Below are positions 1-7,189 of a DNA stretch of 12,614 nt, in pieces (positions within the stretch are counted from its first letter, which is position 1; the number at the start of each line of letters is the position of its first letter). The stretch is taken from NCBI GenBank assembly GCA_023489375.1, contig JAMDCX010000034.1, forward strand, positions 1-12,614, in the 5' to 3' direction. A model generated the notes under the pieces. The model ran no database searches. It saw only the letters and a list, made by a program, of their open reading frames with translations, and was not told the DNA's origin. The translations under genes were made by a program, and so were the position numbers. This stretch comes from Planctomycetota bacterium. Its GTDB lineage: Bacteria > Planctomycetota > Phycisphaerae > WQYP01.

Positions 1-443
1 AGCCGCAATTTTTTCTTTTCCAACGTTGTCCACCTTTCCAAGTCAGGAAGTTAAACTAAGGTGGTAATTCTAGCGTAATATGGCAGAATTGTCCGCGCTA
101 TCATTGAGGCGTGACCTGGCCGGGTGTGCCGCTGTGCTGATGTCCAATAAGTCGTTAGCGTAGCACCACGGTTTCAATCATCATGTCTCCGCCGGGAATA
201 ACGGTTGATACGGTATAGCTACCGTTTGCAGGTTAATATAGCGAACAATCAAAATATCATTGAATAATAAGTAATGAATAAAAACAAACTATTTTCACCA
301 CTACGACGACCGGAAAGCCTGATGATTATATTCAATACACATTTTGAAATTATCAGCCCGGCCTCTTTTAAAATTTTTCTTGGTTTTGCACCCATGCCTG
401 CTATAATAAAGATAGAAGGTGGACTCGTAACGAGGTATTGGCC
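1..443. other. Intergenic region upstream of the pseudopilin gene
   Basis: I see no convincing complete gene here. The first 20 bases are T-rich and could be the end of a terminator whose stem lies outside the window, but this cannot be tested. A 7-bp inverted repeat (CCACCTT at 30-36, AAGGTGG at 58-64) flanks a 21-base loop and is of unknown meaning. On the minus strand, 155-232 is an open frame of 25 codons ending in TAA whose translation reads like the last strands of a beta-rich protein (it contains GSYTVSTVIPGG). It has no start, and the DNA upstream is AT-rich. The A/T-rich stretch from about 240 to 410 leads into the pseudopilin promoter. Confidence 0.6.
380..407 (+). promoter_or_regulatory. 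Sigma70-type promoter for the pseudopilin gene
   Basis: A perfect TATAAT at 402-407 is preceded by TTGGTT at 380-385 with a 16-base spacer. The predicted transcript would start near 413-415, giving a leader of about 30 bases that contains GAGG at 432-435, eight bases before the ATG at 444. This is sequence inspection only. Confidence 0.6.
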
Positions 444-1103
444 ATGCGAAACTCCCGCGGTTTTACACTCATAGAAATGCTGGTGGTCATATTGGTCATC
501 GTGATTCTGATTGGCATCGGCCTGGCGGTGGGAGAACAGGTGAAGGCCAGTTCAGAATTGGCTTTGACGAAATCTGAACTCAAGGGATTGCAGGGAGCAC
601 TGGAATGGTATGAACATAAAACCGCCGGGCAGGTGCCAACGGATATGCTGGCGTTTCTCGAAGGCTATCAGCGGTTGCATGCGTATCAGGCTACTGTAAA
701 CGGGACATCAGTCTGGCTTATGCATAAAAACTTTCTAACCAATCTTCCCGCATCAGCGGTTATAATGGGGACCTTTCCGGGACCCGGCTCCGGTACGAAG
801 AAAAACATGACTGGCGTAATTGAAATTCTTGATGGGTTTGGAAACTCGATCCAGTTTGTGCCGATGACGGTTACTACCGGTTCCACCTATTACCCCTTCC
901 CGCAGGCGGCAGGAACTTATAATTTTACTCCGATGAGAAAACCTGTTTATGTTCCGGCCCTGACGTATGCTCCCACGAGTTCCGAAATGCCGATGCCCAG
1001 CCAGGTGCATGCCCCCTGCTTTTTCAGCTTCGGCACCAATTACAACAGCACCGATCCATCGGCCATGAACTATGAAAGTTACACGTACAGCTACAATCCA
1101 TGA
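444..1103 (+). CDS. Type IV pilin-like / type II secretion pseudopilin (prepilin-type N-terminal domain)
   Basis: This 219-residue protein begins with a class III signal: a short basic leader MRNSRG, then FTLIEML. Prepilin peptidase would cut after Gly6, leaving Phe as residue 1 and the conserved Glu at mature position 5. One hydrophobic helix follows (about residues 9-29) and continues into a polar helix typical of the pseudopilin stalk. The C-terminal head contains DGFGNSIQF, resembling the D-x-W/F-G-N motif of GspG-like pseudopilins. The head is rich in Tyr, Pro and Ser, with one Cys, and I cannot assign a subfamily. I prefer the ATG at 444 over the in-frame TTG at 438 because GAGG at 432-435 is correctly spaced only for the ATG. 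No assembly ATPase or other pilus gene lies nearby, so it seems to be a stand-alone minor pilin with its own promoter. Confidence 0.88.
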   Translation: MRNSRGFTLIEMLVVILVIVILIGIGLAVGEQVKASSELALTKSELKGLQGALEWYEHKTAGQVPTDMLAFLEGYQRLHAYQATVNGTSVWLMHKNFLTNLPASAVIMGTFPGPGSGTKKNMTGVIEILDGFGNSIQFVPMTVTTGSTYYPFPQAAGTYNFTPMRKPVYVPALTYAPTSSEMPMPSQVHAPCFFSFGTNYNSTDPSAMNYESYTYSYNP

Positions 1104-1287
1104 TGCGGCAATAGCACAACGTCTGCGATGGATACATATAACGTGTTACGAACCGTAAAGATTCAAAGAACGCAATGATAATTGGTTATGGCTCGTTGTT
1201 CGTTGATCCACAGCGGCATATAAATGTGCCGGCTAACTTTTTCCGGCGGGATAAAACCACCGGCTCGCATTTTCCTCGTCTCTTGTC

Positions 1288-1331
1288 CTAAATGCTAAAT
1301 ACTAAATACTACTCATTAGTCATTACTCATT
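1288..1331. repeat. Heptanucleotide tandem repeat cluster (two related sets)
   Basis: Three consecutive 7-base units (CTAAATG, CTAAATA, CTAAATA at 1288-1308) are followed by two spacer bases and three more (ACTCATT, AGTCATT, ACTCATT at 1311-1331). Within each set the units differ by at most one base. The cluster lies between the convergent 3' ends of the pseudopilin gene and the zinc-module gene and is not coding. The rest of 1104-1368 shows only a weak hairpin (1243-1263) with no T-tract. Confidence 0.7.
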
Positions 1332-1368
1332 AACGACCCGGTCGTCATCATCCTCCCCCCACACTCGA

Positions 1369-1689
1369 TTACAGCGTTTTTTCACTTCCTGGCCACAGAT
1401 GACTCCGGCGCATGGTTTGCACCGCCTGTTGCAGGCATTCCTGACAAACCAGTTTTTCGGAACGCCCCGGAAAATGCCAGCGCGGCAAACCCGGTGGAAT
1501 ATTGATGCGCAAACAAAGCGTACATTGATATTTGCCTTCTCCAGCCCTGGCTTCATCCACCGCCTTTTTGAGACATTCCAGGCAAATCACAGAACCATGA
1601 TGCCCTTCAATCATGGCGGATTGGCCATCCCAGTCGGTTTGGCAGAAATCGCAGGATATGACGACACCATCTGGTTCTGTTCGTTGCAT
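1369..1689 (-). CDS. Small protein with two ClpX-like C4 zinc-binding modules
   Basis: This 106-residue protein has four CxxC motifs: CDFC (13-16), CLEC (36-39), CTLC (56-59) and CQEC (82-85). They form two tandem modules, each with a CxxC, a stretch of about 20-25 residues, a second CxxC, and then a short amphipathic helix (LKKAVDEA, LQQAVQTM). The spacing, and the sequence leading from the first to the second CxxC of module 1, recall the ClpX N-terminal zinc domain, but no ATPase domain is present. Such modules usually bind proteins or dimerise; the function here is unknown. I chose the ATG at 1689 rather than an in-frame TTG at 1719, which would add ten residues and has no ribosome binding site. 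The gene lies 134 bases downstream of the glycosidase gene on the same strand and could be read from its transcript. An AT-rich stretch at about 1722-1741 might hold its own promoter. Confidence 0.72.
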   Translation of the reverse strand: MQRTEPDGVVISCDFCQTDWDGQSAMIEGHHGSVICLECLKKAVDEARAGEGKYQCTLCLRINIPPGLPRWHFPGRSEKLVCQECLQQAVQTMRRSHLWPGSEKTL

Positions 1690-1823
1690 GCTTCCGATTC
1701 CAAAAGACAGTTGGACCAACGCTTTAATTTTATTATTTTAAGCTGGGCTTTACACGCTTGAAAGCGGCCACCATTGCGGGACAAAACTGTTGCACCCGAT
1801 GCTAAATCCGATGTCGCGCCCCT

Positions 1824-4800
1824 TCATACTGCTTTCCAGGATATTTCCAAGGTTGAGCCTTCATTGAACCGCAGCGGGTGTTTGAAGGTTATTACGGCAC
1901 GGTTATTAACCACAGCGCCCGTAACATCAACACGGTTATGATCATAAGTAACCTGCAGATCTACCAGAGGTGAAGTCCCTTCAGCCGGGGACAGGCCGAT
2001 GGTAAACTCGGATAAGGCAAGTTTACCGGCCTGATGCGCCACACGATGAATACGCCGACCACCGGTGCTTTGGGCGAAGTACTCACCCCACCCGGCGGCA
2101 GTGCAAAATAGTGACCGATGATCCGTTTCGGAAATCCGTGGCGTAAATCCCAGCGATCGCCGGACGGCATCCCAGCGGAAGCCCTGTAAAGCCAACAACA
2201 CCGTCCAAACACTCAAGGGGCGGAAATAATGTTCACCGCATTCGATATGATCCCAGGGCGCCCGGCGATGAACGTAACGATTATAAACATCCGTGGTGAC
2301 GGTAACGGCAAGATCCGTGCGGTCCAGATAGGCCAGTGAAGAGGCAAACATATATTCAATGCCGGTCCACGGACCACTCCATTGCCCTTCACCCGCCGGG
2401 GTTCCACCGTAGGGCCAGAATCCATTGATGTAGGCAATGCCGTCATCCGGATTCACATAAGGCATACCAGGACAGGTTTTTTTGCGGCAATAGTGAAAAG
2501 CCGCTTCATTATGCAGACGCACATGATCACGGGGTAAAATATCACCGAGGTCGCACAAATCTGCAAACCACTGACCGACGGTACCGGCCAAAAGAATGCC
2601 GGTATTTTCGGTTCCAGTCTGGATATCGCGGGCCATCTGATAATAATGCCCATTCCACAATTCAGATTCAAAACTCTTCTGGCCTTTTTCCAGCCAGAGA
2701 CGGTAATCGGTCTCGGTTTTGTGGTCGCCCAATACGTGAGCCATGCGAATACCCGCCGCCAGACCGGCCAGCCAGATGCTGGAAACATAGGACGTCGTGC
2801 CGTTCATCGGCCAGCCGTCAAAAGTGCTGTCGGGGCCATGATCATCGGGCAGAAAATCTTTACCTTTATCGGTGCGCTGGTCATAGGCCATGGCTCTGGT
2901 AATCACCGGCCACATTTCCCGCAGATAGCCGTGGTCACCGGACCAGAGATAATCGCGGTATACCATCAGAGCAAAAGCCGGCATGAGGTCAATTTTGAAC
3001 CAGGAATCCGGATGCTCAAAAGTGCCGGGAAAAAAGTGGGGCATTTCCCCGTTGGGCTTCTGATGGCGTGCGGTAAGCCGCATGGAAGTTTTCTGCTGAT
3101 GCGGAAACAGCAGCGAAATGGGATTGGAACCATAAAACGCGACATCCAAAGTCTGCAAGCCGCAACATCCCATGCCCTCCCACACGGCAAACGTACCATC
3201 TTTGACCCACCAGGTTTCCTTGTTGAGCGTGGTCAGTTGAGCGTTAATGGCATCTTTGATTTTTGGCGGCATACTGCCGGCATACAGTGCATCCTGGAAA
3301 CTTACCGTCCGGTTAAAAAGGTCGGAGTGGCGTGCGGCCATTTCCCGGGCCACCTCCAGAGAATTACGGAACCAGCGGTTATAAATATGGCCAAGAAAAT
3401 TGGCGTTTTGCGAATAGTCATATTGATTTGGAAAATACCAGGTCAAAATAAAAGTTATTTTCTGTTTTTCGCCGGGCGCCAGATCAACTGTAGAAGCCAG
3501 CGCCGCATTGCGTGTATCATGCGGCGAAATATCCTGCTCCAGCAGCGTGCCATATTTTTCAAATTCAGACCAGAATGTGTTGACATTGCGCCATTGCGTA
3601 GCTGCCGATGCCGTGGGCGAAAGAATTCCAAACGTCATATCGCCGCTGGAGGCATCAAAGGAATCCACGCCATAGCCTGGGGTGAAGGTGGTATGGGCCA
3701 GATGAGCCAGCAAACCCGCATAAAACATCGGCACCTGGGTCCACTGTGGCGGCGGCCAACCGCCGGAGACGGCAGTAGCCCAAACCGCGGTGCGACCCGC
3801 ACCATACTGACCGGTAATCAACAGAGGAGAGCCATCATCCGTTTTCAACAGCACCTTCGCACCGGTTTTCAACCCGGCGATCCGGTTATAGCCGCCAAGG
3901 ATTTCAACCTGCGGCATACCCAGAATAAAATCAGCTTTTTCAGCAATATCAATAGAGGTGGGTTGGCTGACCGTATCGACGGAATTGCAGAATTTCACGG
4001 GCAGCGCCTGTTGGATAGCTGTGCCATTCAAGTGTGCCCAGCGATGGTCGCCGTGGCCGTAAAAAGCATCCCATCCACCCGTAGCCAGCAAACCGACGCC
4101 CTCATGTACGGCATCACGAATCATAGCCATATTGGTGTCACCGAGCGCGTCCCGGGCATGGGGAATTTCACCCAGCCAGATAACGTCATAATGTTCAGCC
4201 AGTTCATGCGCCGTCGAATAGGGCAGGGTAACAGAAACATTATTGACATTCACACTGGTATCCAGCGTTAAATTTTTAGCATTGCCAAGGACCTCCCTGA
4301 TCCGGGAGGGCATGGATTCCAGCAATACCAGCACCCGCACCGGTTTGTTCATCACCGAAGGCCGCGAATCAATGCGTCCTTCCATGTGAATGGCCGTCAT
4401 GGCCGCCCCACGTTCCAGCCGATTTTGAGTGCCGGTCCATCCATTATTCAAGGCCACGCCATTGCGTATGCTGCCCAGCACAGTGGCCTGCACGCGATCC
4501 GCGGCATGATTGGTCAACTCAAAAGTAAAAACGGCGGCGGGAAAGCCGGACTCACGCGGTTGATGCGGAATCAGCGGAGACCAGGCGGTCAAAGCGACCT
4601 GCACCGGCAATTCCGGTTCATCGTAAGCCAGCCGGGCAATAGGAGCACGCCCCTCGTAGGTGATATTTTTGACCGGCGGTCCGGGATTGGAGGTATGGCG
4701 AATGGTTTCCAGCCGACGGGTTATGGGAGTTTTACCATTTTCCTGGGCACGAACGGCGAAAAAAGTATCGGGCAAAACCAACTTTTGCGCCCAATTATTA

Positions 4801-5075
4801 AAAATCTGCCATTCATACATACCGCCATCGGCTCGTAACTCAAATGTTCCGGCTCCCATGCCGCCCAAGTCGATACCCGAAGCCATGGGCGGATGAAATA
4901 CTATCACTTTGCCATCCGGCCCGCGCAGTGGAACGCCGATTTCCTCGGCATGGACCAGAGCGGTAGCGCAGGGTGGAGGCGTGATAATCATGGCCGTAGA
5001 AGCGGCGGTGAGCACCTTGAGAAAATTACGCCGGTTGATTGTGGTATCCATGGGAGAGGATATGGAATCAGTCAT
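1824..5075 (-). CDS. Tat-exported GH116 (GBA2-type) beta-glycosidase with an inserted GATase1-like domain
   Basis: This 1083-residue protein starts with a twin-arginine signal (RRNFLK at about 15-20, a hydrophobic stretch, and a likely cut after AHA-type Ala43), so it is probably exported folded. The GBA2-type N-terminal domain begins near residue 55 (DLGGMGAGTFELRADGG) and is interrupted at about 241-461 by a GATase1-like domain. It resumes to about 590 and is followed by the GH116 (alpha/alpha)6 catalytic domain to about 970 and a beta-rich tail. By comparison with human GBA2, FAVWEG places the nucleophile at Glu633 and TFDGW places the acid/base at Asp753; both are present. GH116 members hydrolyse beta-glucosides and related substrates including glucosylceramide; a plant or microbial glycan is more likely here (inference). 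The start is the first ATG. A second ATG at 5051 would also keep the Tat signal, and neither has a strong ribosome binding site. Confidence 0.88.
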   Translation of the reverse strand: MTDSISSPMDTTINRRNFLKVLTAASTAMIITPPPCATALVHAEEIGVPLRGPDGKVIVFHPPMASGIDLGGMGAGTFELRADGGMYEWQIFNNWAQKLVLPDTFFAVRAQENGKTPITRRLETIRHTSNPGPPVKNITYEGRAPIARLAYDEPELPVQVALTAWSPLIPHQPRESGFPAAVFTFELTNHAADRVQATVLGSIRNGVALNNGWTGTQNRLERGAAMTAIHMEGRIDSRPSVMNKPVRVLVLLESMPSRIREVLGNAKNLTLDTSVNVNNVSVTLPYSTAHELAEHYDVIWLGEIPHARDALGDTNMAMIRDAVHEGVGLLATGGWDAFYGHGDHRWAHLNGTAIQQALPVKFCNSVDTVSQPTSIDIAEKADFILGMPQVEILGGYNRIAGLKTGAKVLLKTDDGSPLLITGQYGAGRTAVWATAVSGGWPPPQWTQVPMFYAGLLAHLAHTTFTPGYGVDSFDASSGDMTFGILSPTASAATQWRNVNTFWSEFEKYGTLLEQDISPHDTRNAALASTVDLAPGEKQKITFILTWYFPNQYDYSQNANFLGHIYNRWFRNSLEVAREMAARHSDLFNRTVSFQDALYAGSMPPKIKDAINAQLTTLNKETWWVKDGTFAVWEGMGCCGLQTLDVAFYGSNPISLLFPHQQKTSMRLTARHQKPNGEMPHFFPGTFEHPDSWFKIDLMPAFALMVYRDYLWSGDHGYLREMWPVITRAMAYDQRTDKGKDFLPDDHGPDSTFDGWPMNGTTSYVSSIWLAGLAAGIRMAHVLGDHKTETDYRLWLEKGQKSFESELWNGHYYQMARDIQTGTENTGILLAGTVGQWFADLCDLGDILPRDHVRLHNEAAFHYCRKKTCPGMPYVNPDDGIAYINGFWPYGGTPAGEGQWSGPWTGIEYMFASSLAYLDRTDLAVTVTTDVYNRYVHRRAPWDHIECGEHYFRPLSVWTVLLALQGFRWDAVRRSLGFTPRISETDHRSLFCTAAGWGEYFAQSTGGRRIHRVAHQAGKLALSEFTIGLSPAEGTSPLVDLQVTYDHNRVDVTGAVVNNRAVITFKHPLRFNEGSTLEISWKAV

Positions 5076-5551
5076 AACAACCGTTACTTTCTAACACAGA
5101 AAACTCATCACCATCTGCAGCCAACGCAGCTGCATTAAGTGAACGCGAGTTATTTCAAAATCAGAGTGTAATGGCATGGAATAAACAAGGCAAACCCACA
5201 GCTACGCCATCCGAAGCGGTGCGTATACTCTTTCGTCAGTATTGCCGGATTATCTTCCGTAATAGAAGCACGGGCAATTGAAGCGTGACGCGTTGCAGAA
5301 GTATGCCTGCGGTTATATTTTATTGGGCGGTGGCGAGATTTCCAGAGTTAACGCGAGGGCCAGGGCCACGCGGCTAAAATGGATTTTGACGGCACGGGGT
5401 TGCGAAAATAATAGAGGAAAAAAAGAATTGCTAAAAAATATAGCCACACCCCGCAGGAGCGCAGGAGCACAACTCGTAGTTATAAGTTGTATATCGGTGC
5501 AGATTTTGTATAATAGTAAATCTGGAGTGAATTGAAATTGGAGTTTTGATT
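5076..5551. other. Divergent intergenic region between the glycosidase gene and rpmB
   Basis: No gene is supported in this 476-base stretch. An 85-codon plus-strand open frame (5278-5535) starts with TTG, lacks a ribosome binding site and gives an unconvincing protein, so I do not call it. A small stem (TGCAGC at 5116-5121, GCTGCA at 5129-5134) would lie in the leader of the minus-strand glycosidase mRNA. The right-hand side carries the rpmB promoter. I see no tRNA or recognisable riboswitch. Confidence 0.6.
5487..5514 (+). promoter_or_regulatory. Sigma70-type promoter for rpmB
   Basis: TTGTAT at 5487-5492 and a perfect TATAAT at 5509-5514 are separated by 16 bases. Transcription would begin near 5521, giving a leader of about 30 bases with GGAG at 5540-5543, eight bases before the rpmB ATG. 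Confidence 0.6.
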
Positions 5552-5827
5552 ATGCCTCATGTTTGTCATTATACCGGTCGCAAGACCCGGATTGGCCGGC
5601 AGTGTACCTATCGCGGCAAGGCTAAATATCTCGGTGGGGTAGGCGTCAAAATCACAGGCCGATCAGCACGTAAATTCAAGCCGAATCTGCAAAAAGTCCG
5701 GGTGATTATAGATGGCAAACCAGCCCGCGTCTGGGCCTCGGCCAAGGCACTGAAAAGCGGCCTGGTCTCCAAACGCGTTGCGCGGCGGTTTGTGTATCGC
5801 AAGCCCGCCGAGACCGCGACCGTCTGA
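5552..5827 (+). CDS. rpmB: 50S ribosomal protein L28
   Basis: This 91-residue basic protein is a component of the large ribosomal subunit. It shows the L28 N-terminus (MPHVCHYTGRKTRIG), the stretch RGKAKYLGGVGVKITG, and the family motif FKPNLQKVRV, with a basic C-terminal half. It is the long form of L28, as in Thermus, with a loop before the PNLQ motif that the E. coli protein lacks. The ATG at 5552 has GGAG at an eight-base distance, so it is preferred over the in-frame TTG at 5546. Its own promoter lies upstream. The gene is followed after 137 bases by gatC, also a translation gene. L28 is often beside rpmG, which is not seen here. Confidence 0.95.
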   Translation: MPHVCHYTGRKTRIGRQCTYRGKAKYLGGVGVKITGRSARKFKPNLQKVRVIIDGKPARVWASAKALKSGLVSKRVARRFVYRKPAETATV

Positions 5828-5913
5828 TGTGGTTTCGGCCTGACCGGCCCGATTCATTGGCCACACGAATTGCACCGCAGGTTGAAAAAGCTCCATAAAA
5901 TAAATATTATCCC

Positions 5914-5944
5914 TATAATATGAGGTCTGTTGTGGACCTCGTAT
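5914..5944 (+). promoter_or_regulatory. gatC leader: -10-like box overlapping a stem-loop
   Basis: TATAAT at 5914-5919 could be the -10 box of a gatC promoter, but no good -35 lies at the right distance. Overlapping it, 5918-5927 and 5935-5944 pair as a 10-bp stem (one G-U) around a 7-base loop. A short T-rich run and then the gatC ribosome binding site (AGGAAGG, 5951-5957) follow. The stem could slow read-through from rpmB or, if transcription starts upstream, influence gatC translation. The T-tract is too broken for a confident terminator. Confidence 0.4.
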
Positions 5945-5964
5945 TTGTTTAGGAAGGTACAGCC

Positions 5965-6276
5965 ATGGCGGATACACTTAATGAAGCACAGGTTCGTCAC
6001 GTAGCGCAACTGGCGAGATTAAAACTCTCCGATACTGATGTACCACGGCTAAGCAGACAGATTTCCTCCATTCTGGATTATGTGGCCCAGTTACAGGAAG
6101 CCAATGTGGAGGGGCTTGAGCCGATGGCGCATCCTTTGCCGCTGCATTCCGTGCTACGTGAAGATGAAGTACGCCCATCCCTGACGGTTCAACAGGTGCT
6201 GGCCAACGCTCCCGGCAAGGTTGGGGCGTTCTTTACAGTGCCTAAGGTTTTGGACACCGGGTTGGGCGGTGGTTAG
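5965..6276 (+). CDS. gatC: Asp/Glu-tRNA amidotransferase subunit C (GatC)
   Basis: GatC is the small subunit of the GatCAB amidotransferase. It wraps around the GatA-GatB interface and stabilises the complex. The 103-residue sequence shows the usual features: an N-terminal helix (EAQVRHVAQLARLKLSDTDV), a second helix with SSILDYVAQLQEANVEGLEP, the MAHPLPL...LREDEV segment, and the closing FFTVPKVL motif. Length is normal for the family. AGGAAGG lies seven bases before the ATG. The partner genes gatA and gatB follow on the same strand, but gatC is separated from gatA by a 121-bp mobile-like element and a lipoprotein gene. The flanking direct repeat of that element begins at the last base of the gatC stop codon. 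Confidence 0.95.
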   Translation: MADTLNEAQVRHVAQLARLKLSDTDVPRLSRQISSILDYVAQLQEANVEGLEPMAHPLPLHSVLREDEVRPSLTVQQVLANAPGKVGAFFTVPKVLDTGLGGG

Positions 6277-6412
6277 TAATTTGGCAACCGTTCACGAAGG
6301 GTCATTGGGCAGGCTGGAAGCCTGCACCACAAGGAGTACCCCAACTTTGAGATATGCCGTAGCTGCCATAACTCTGGCCCATCAGTATGGTCGTGAACGG
6401 TTACGTAATTTG
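6276..6412. mobile_element. 121-bp MITE-like element with 14-bp inverted repeats and 8-bp target duplication
   Basis: The element spans 6284-6404. Its ends, GCAACCGTTCACGA (6284-6297) and TCGTGAACGGTTAC (6391-6404), are inverted repeats with 13 of 14 matches. It is flanked by the perfect direct repeat GTAATTTG at 6276-6283 and 6405-6412. Inside, 6309-6325 is a perfect 7-bp hairpin with a 3-base loop (GCAGGCT-GGA-AGCCTGC). It encodes no transposase. One end begins with GTAA, and IS66-family elements have GTAA ends and 8-bp duplications, so an IS66-like transposase may have moved it (inference). The intact duplication suggests a fairly recent insertion. The left duplication includes the last base of the gatC stop codon. 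Confidence 0.82.
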
Positions 6413-6465
6413 CAACCATTCGGACCGGGTGTAAGATAAAGTATCGGTTTATTTAGGTGATGTGT

Positions 6466-7080
6466 ATGAATGGTCTTCGGAGTATGGTCATTATTACGGC
6501 GATTACAGCCATAATATCTCAGGCGGGCTGCGCCGGATACAATCCTCTGGCGTACCCGCAAAACAGTTACCGCGCGGATTTGACGGATCACGTTATCTCA
6601 GTACCTGAAATCCCCCCCCCACCGGAGGAATCCGGCGTTTCAACCGGATCGGTCATGCCGGGGCAACTGGAACCCTCCGCGGTTACCGGCACCTACAGCT
6701 TCACCGTTCCATACACCGTGACGAGTTTCAAAAAATCAACCACTACCTATCGCCAGTATCTGCTTTATAATGGCCGGCCAATGCCCAATGAAAAACCGTT
6801 CTGTATCTTAACGGTAGCGGCCAAGGTGGCCCGCAATTGTAAAAATAATCTTAATTTTAATATCACTGGACGACGGACGTTTATTCTTAATGGTTTGGAG
6901 GCCCATGAGTGGAGCGGTTACACCAATTCCGGCAATCCGTTTGCAGAATTGATTCTGTCGCACCTCGGCGGCGGCGATAAACTTGATGCGCTGGCCATAG
7001 CCTCCAGTCCGGGCGTGCGGAAAATGGCTCTGAAAATCTTAAGTTCCATCCACTGGAGTCCGGACACCAGTGGAGAATAA
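6466..7080 (+). CDS. Putative lipoprotein of unknown function
   Basis: This 204-residue protein has an N-terminal export signal (a hydrophobic stretch VIITAITAII) followed by SQAGC, so lipidation at Cys22 is likely. The Gln at -3 is not the usual Leu, so an ordinary lipobox is only partly met. The mature region begins with a low-complexity Pro/Ser/Glu linker (about residues 40-70), then a mixed beta region with two more Cys residues, and ends with an amphipathic helix (VRKMALKILSSIHW). I do not recognise a family; the ending loosely recalls small lipid-binding PsbP/Mog1-like folds, which is only an impression. The ATG at 6466 is preferred over the GTG at 6457 and ATG at 6460 because AGGTG (6455-6459) is six bases upstream. 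A run of nine C bases (6612-6620) lies within the coding region. Confidence 0.75.
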   Translation: MNGLRSMVIITAITAIISQAGCAGYNPLAYPQNSYRADLTDHVISVPEIPPPPEESGVSTGSVMPGQLEPSAVTGTYSFTVPYTVTSFKKSTTTYRQYLLYNGRPMPNEKPFCILTVAAKVARNCKNNLNFNITGRRTFILNGLEAHEWSGYTNSGNPFAELILSHLGGGDKLDALAIASSPGVRKMALKILSSIHWSPDTSGE

Positions 7081-7189
7081 AAGGCCAGAGCCGTCGGACG
7101 TGGCCCTGTAGTGATTGTCAATGCCGACACCGGGACGCGGGCAGTATTTCCGGCATCAGGCCAATACCTATGTACATGGATATCTTGCA

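Noticed and set aside
274..474. Plus-strand open frame of 66 codons
   Set aside because: It covers the pseudopilin promoter and start in another frame, is AT-rich, and gives no sensible protein.
1243..1263. Hairpin CCGGCGG / CCACCGG between convergent genes as a terminator
   Set aside because: It has one mismatch on the plus strand and no T-tract follows on either strand.
2646..4271. Long plus-strand open frame of 541 codons
   Set aside because: It is antisense to the GH116 gene, has no recognisable domain, and is explained by the codon bias of the real gene.
5278..5535. Plus-strand open frame of 85 codons before rpmB
   Set aside because: It has a TTG start, no ribosome binding site and odd composition, and it runs across the rpmB promoter.
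7115..7189. N-terminal extension of GatA
   Set aside because: The 25 extra residues do not resemble GatA, and the start at 7190 gives the normal family length.
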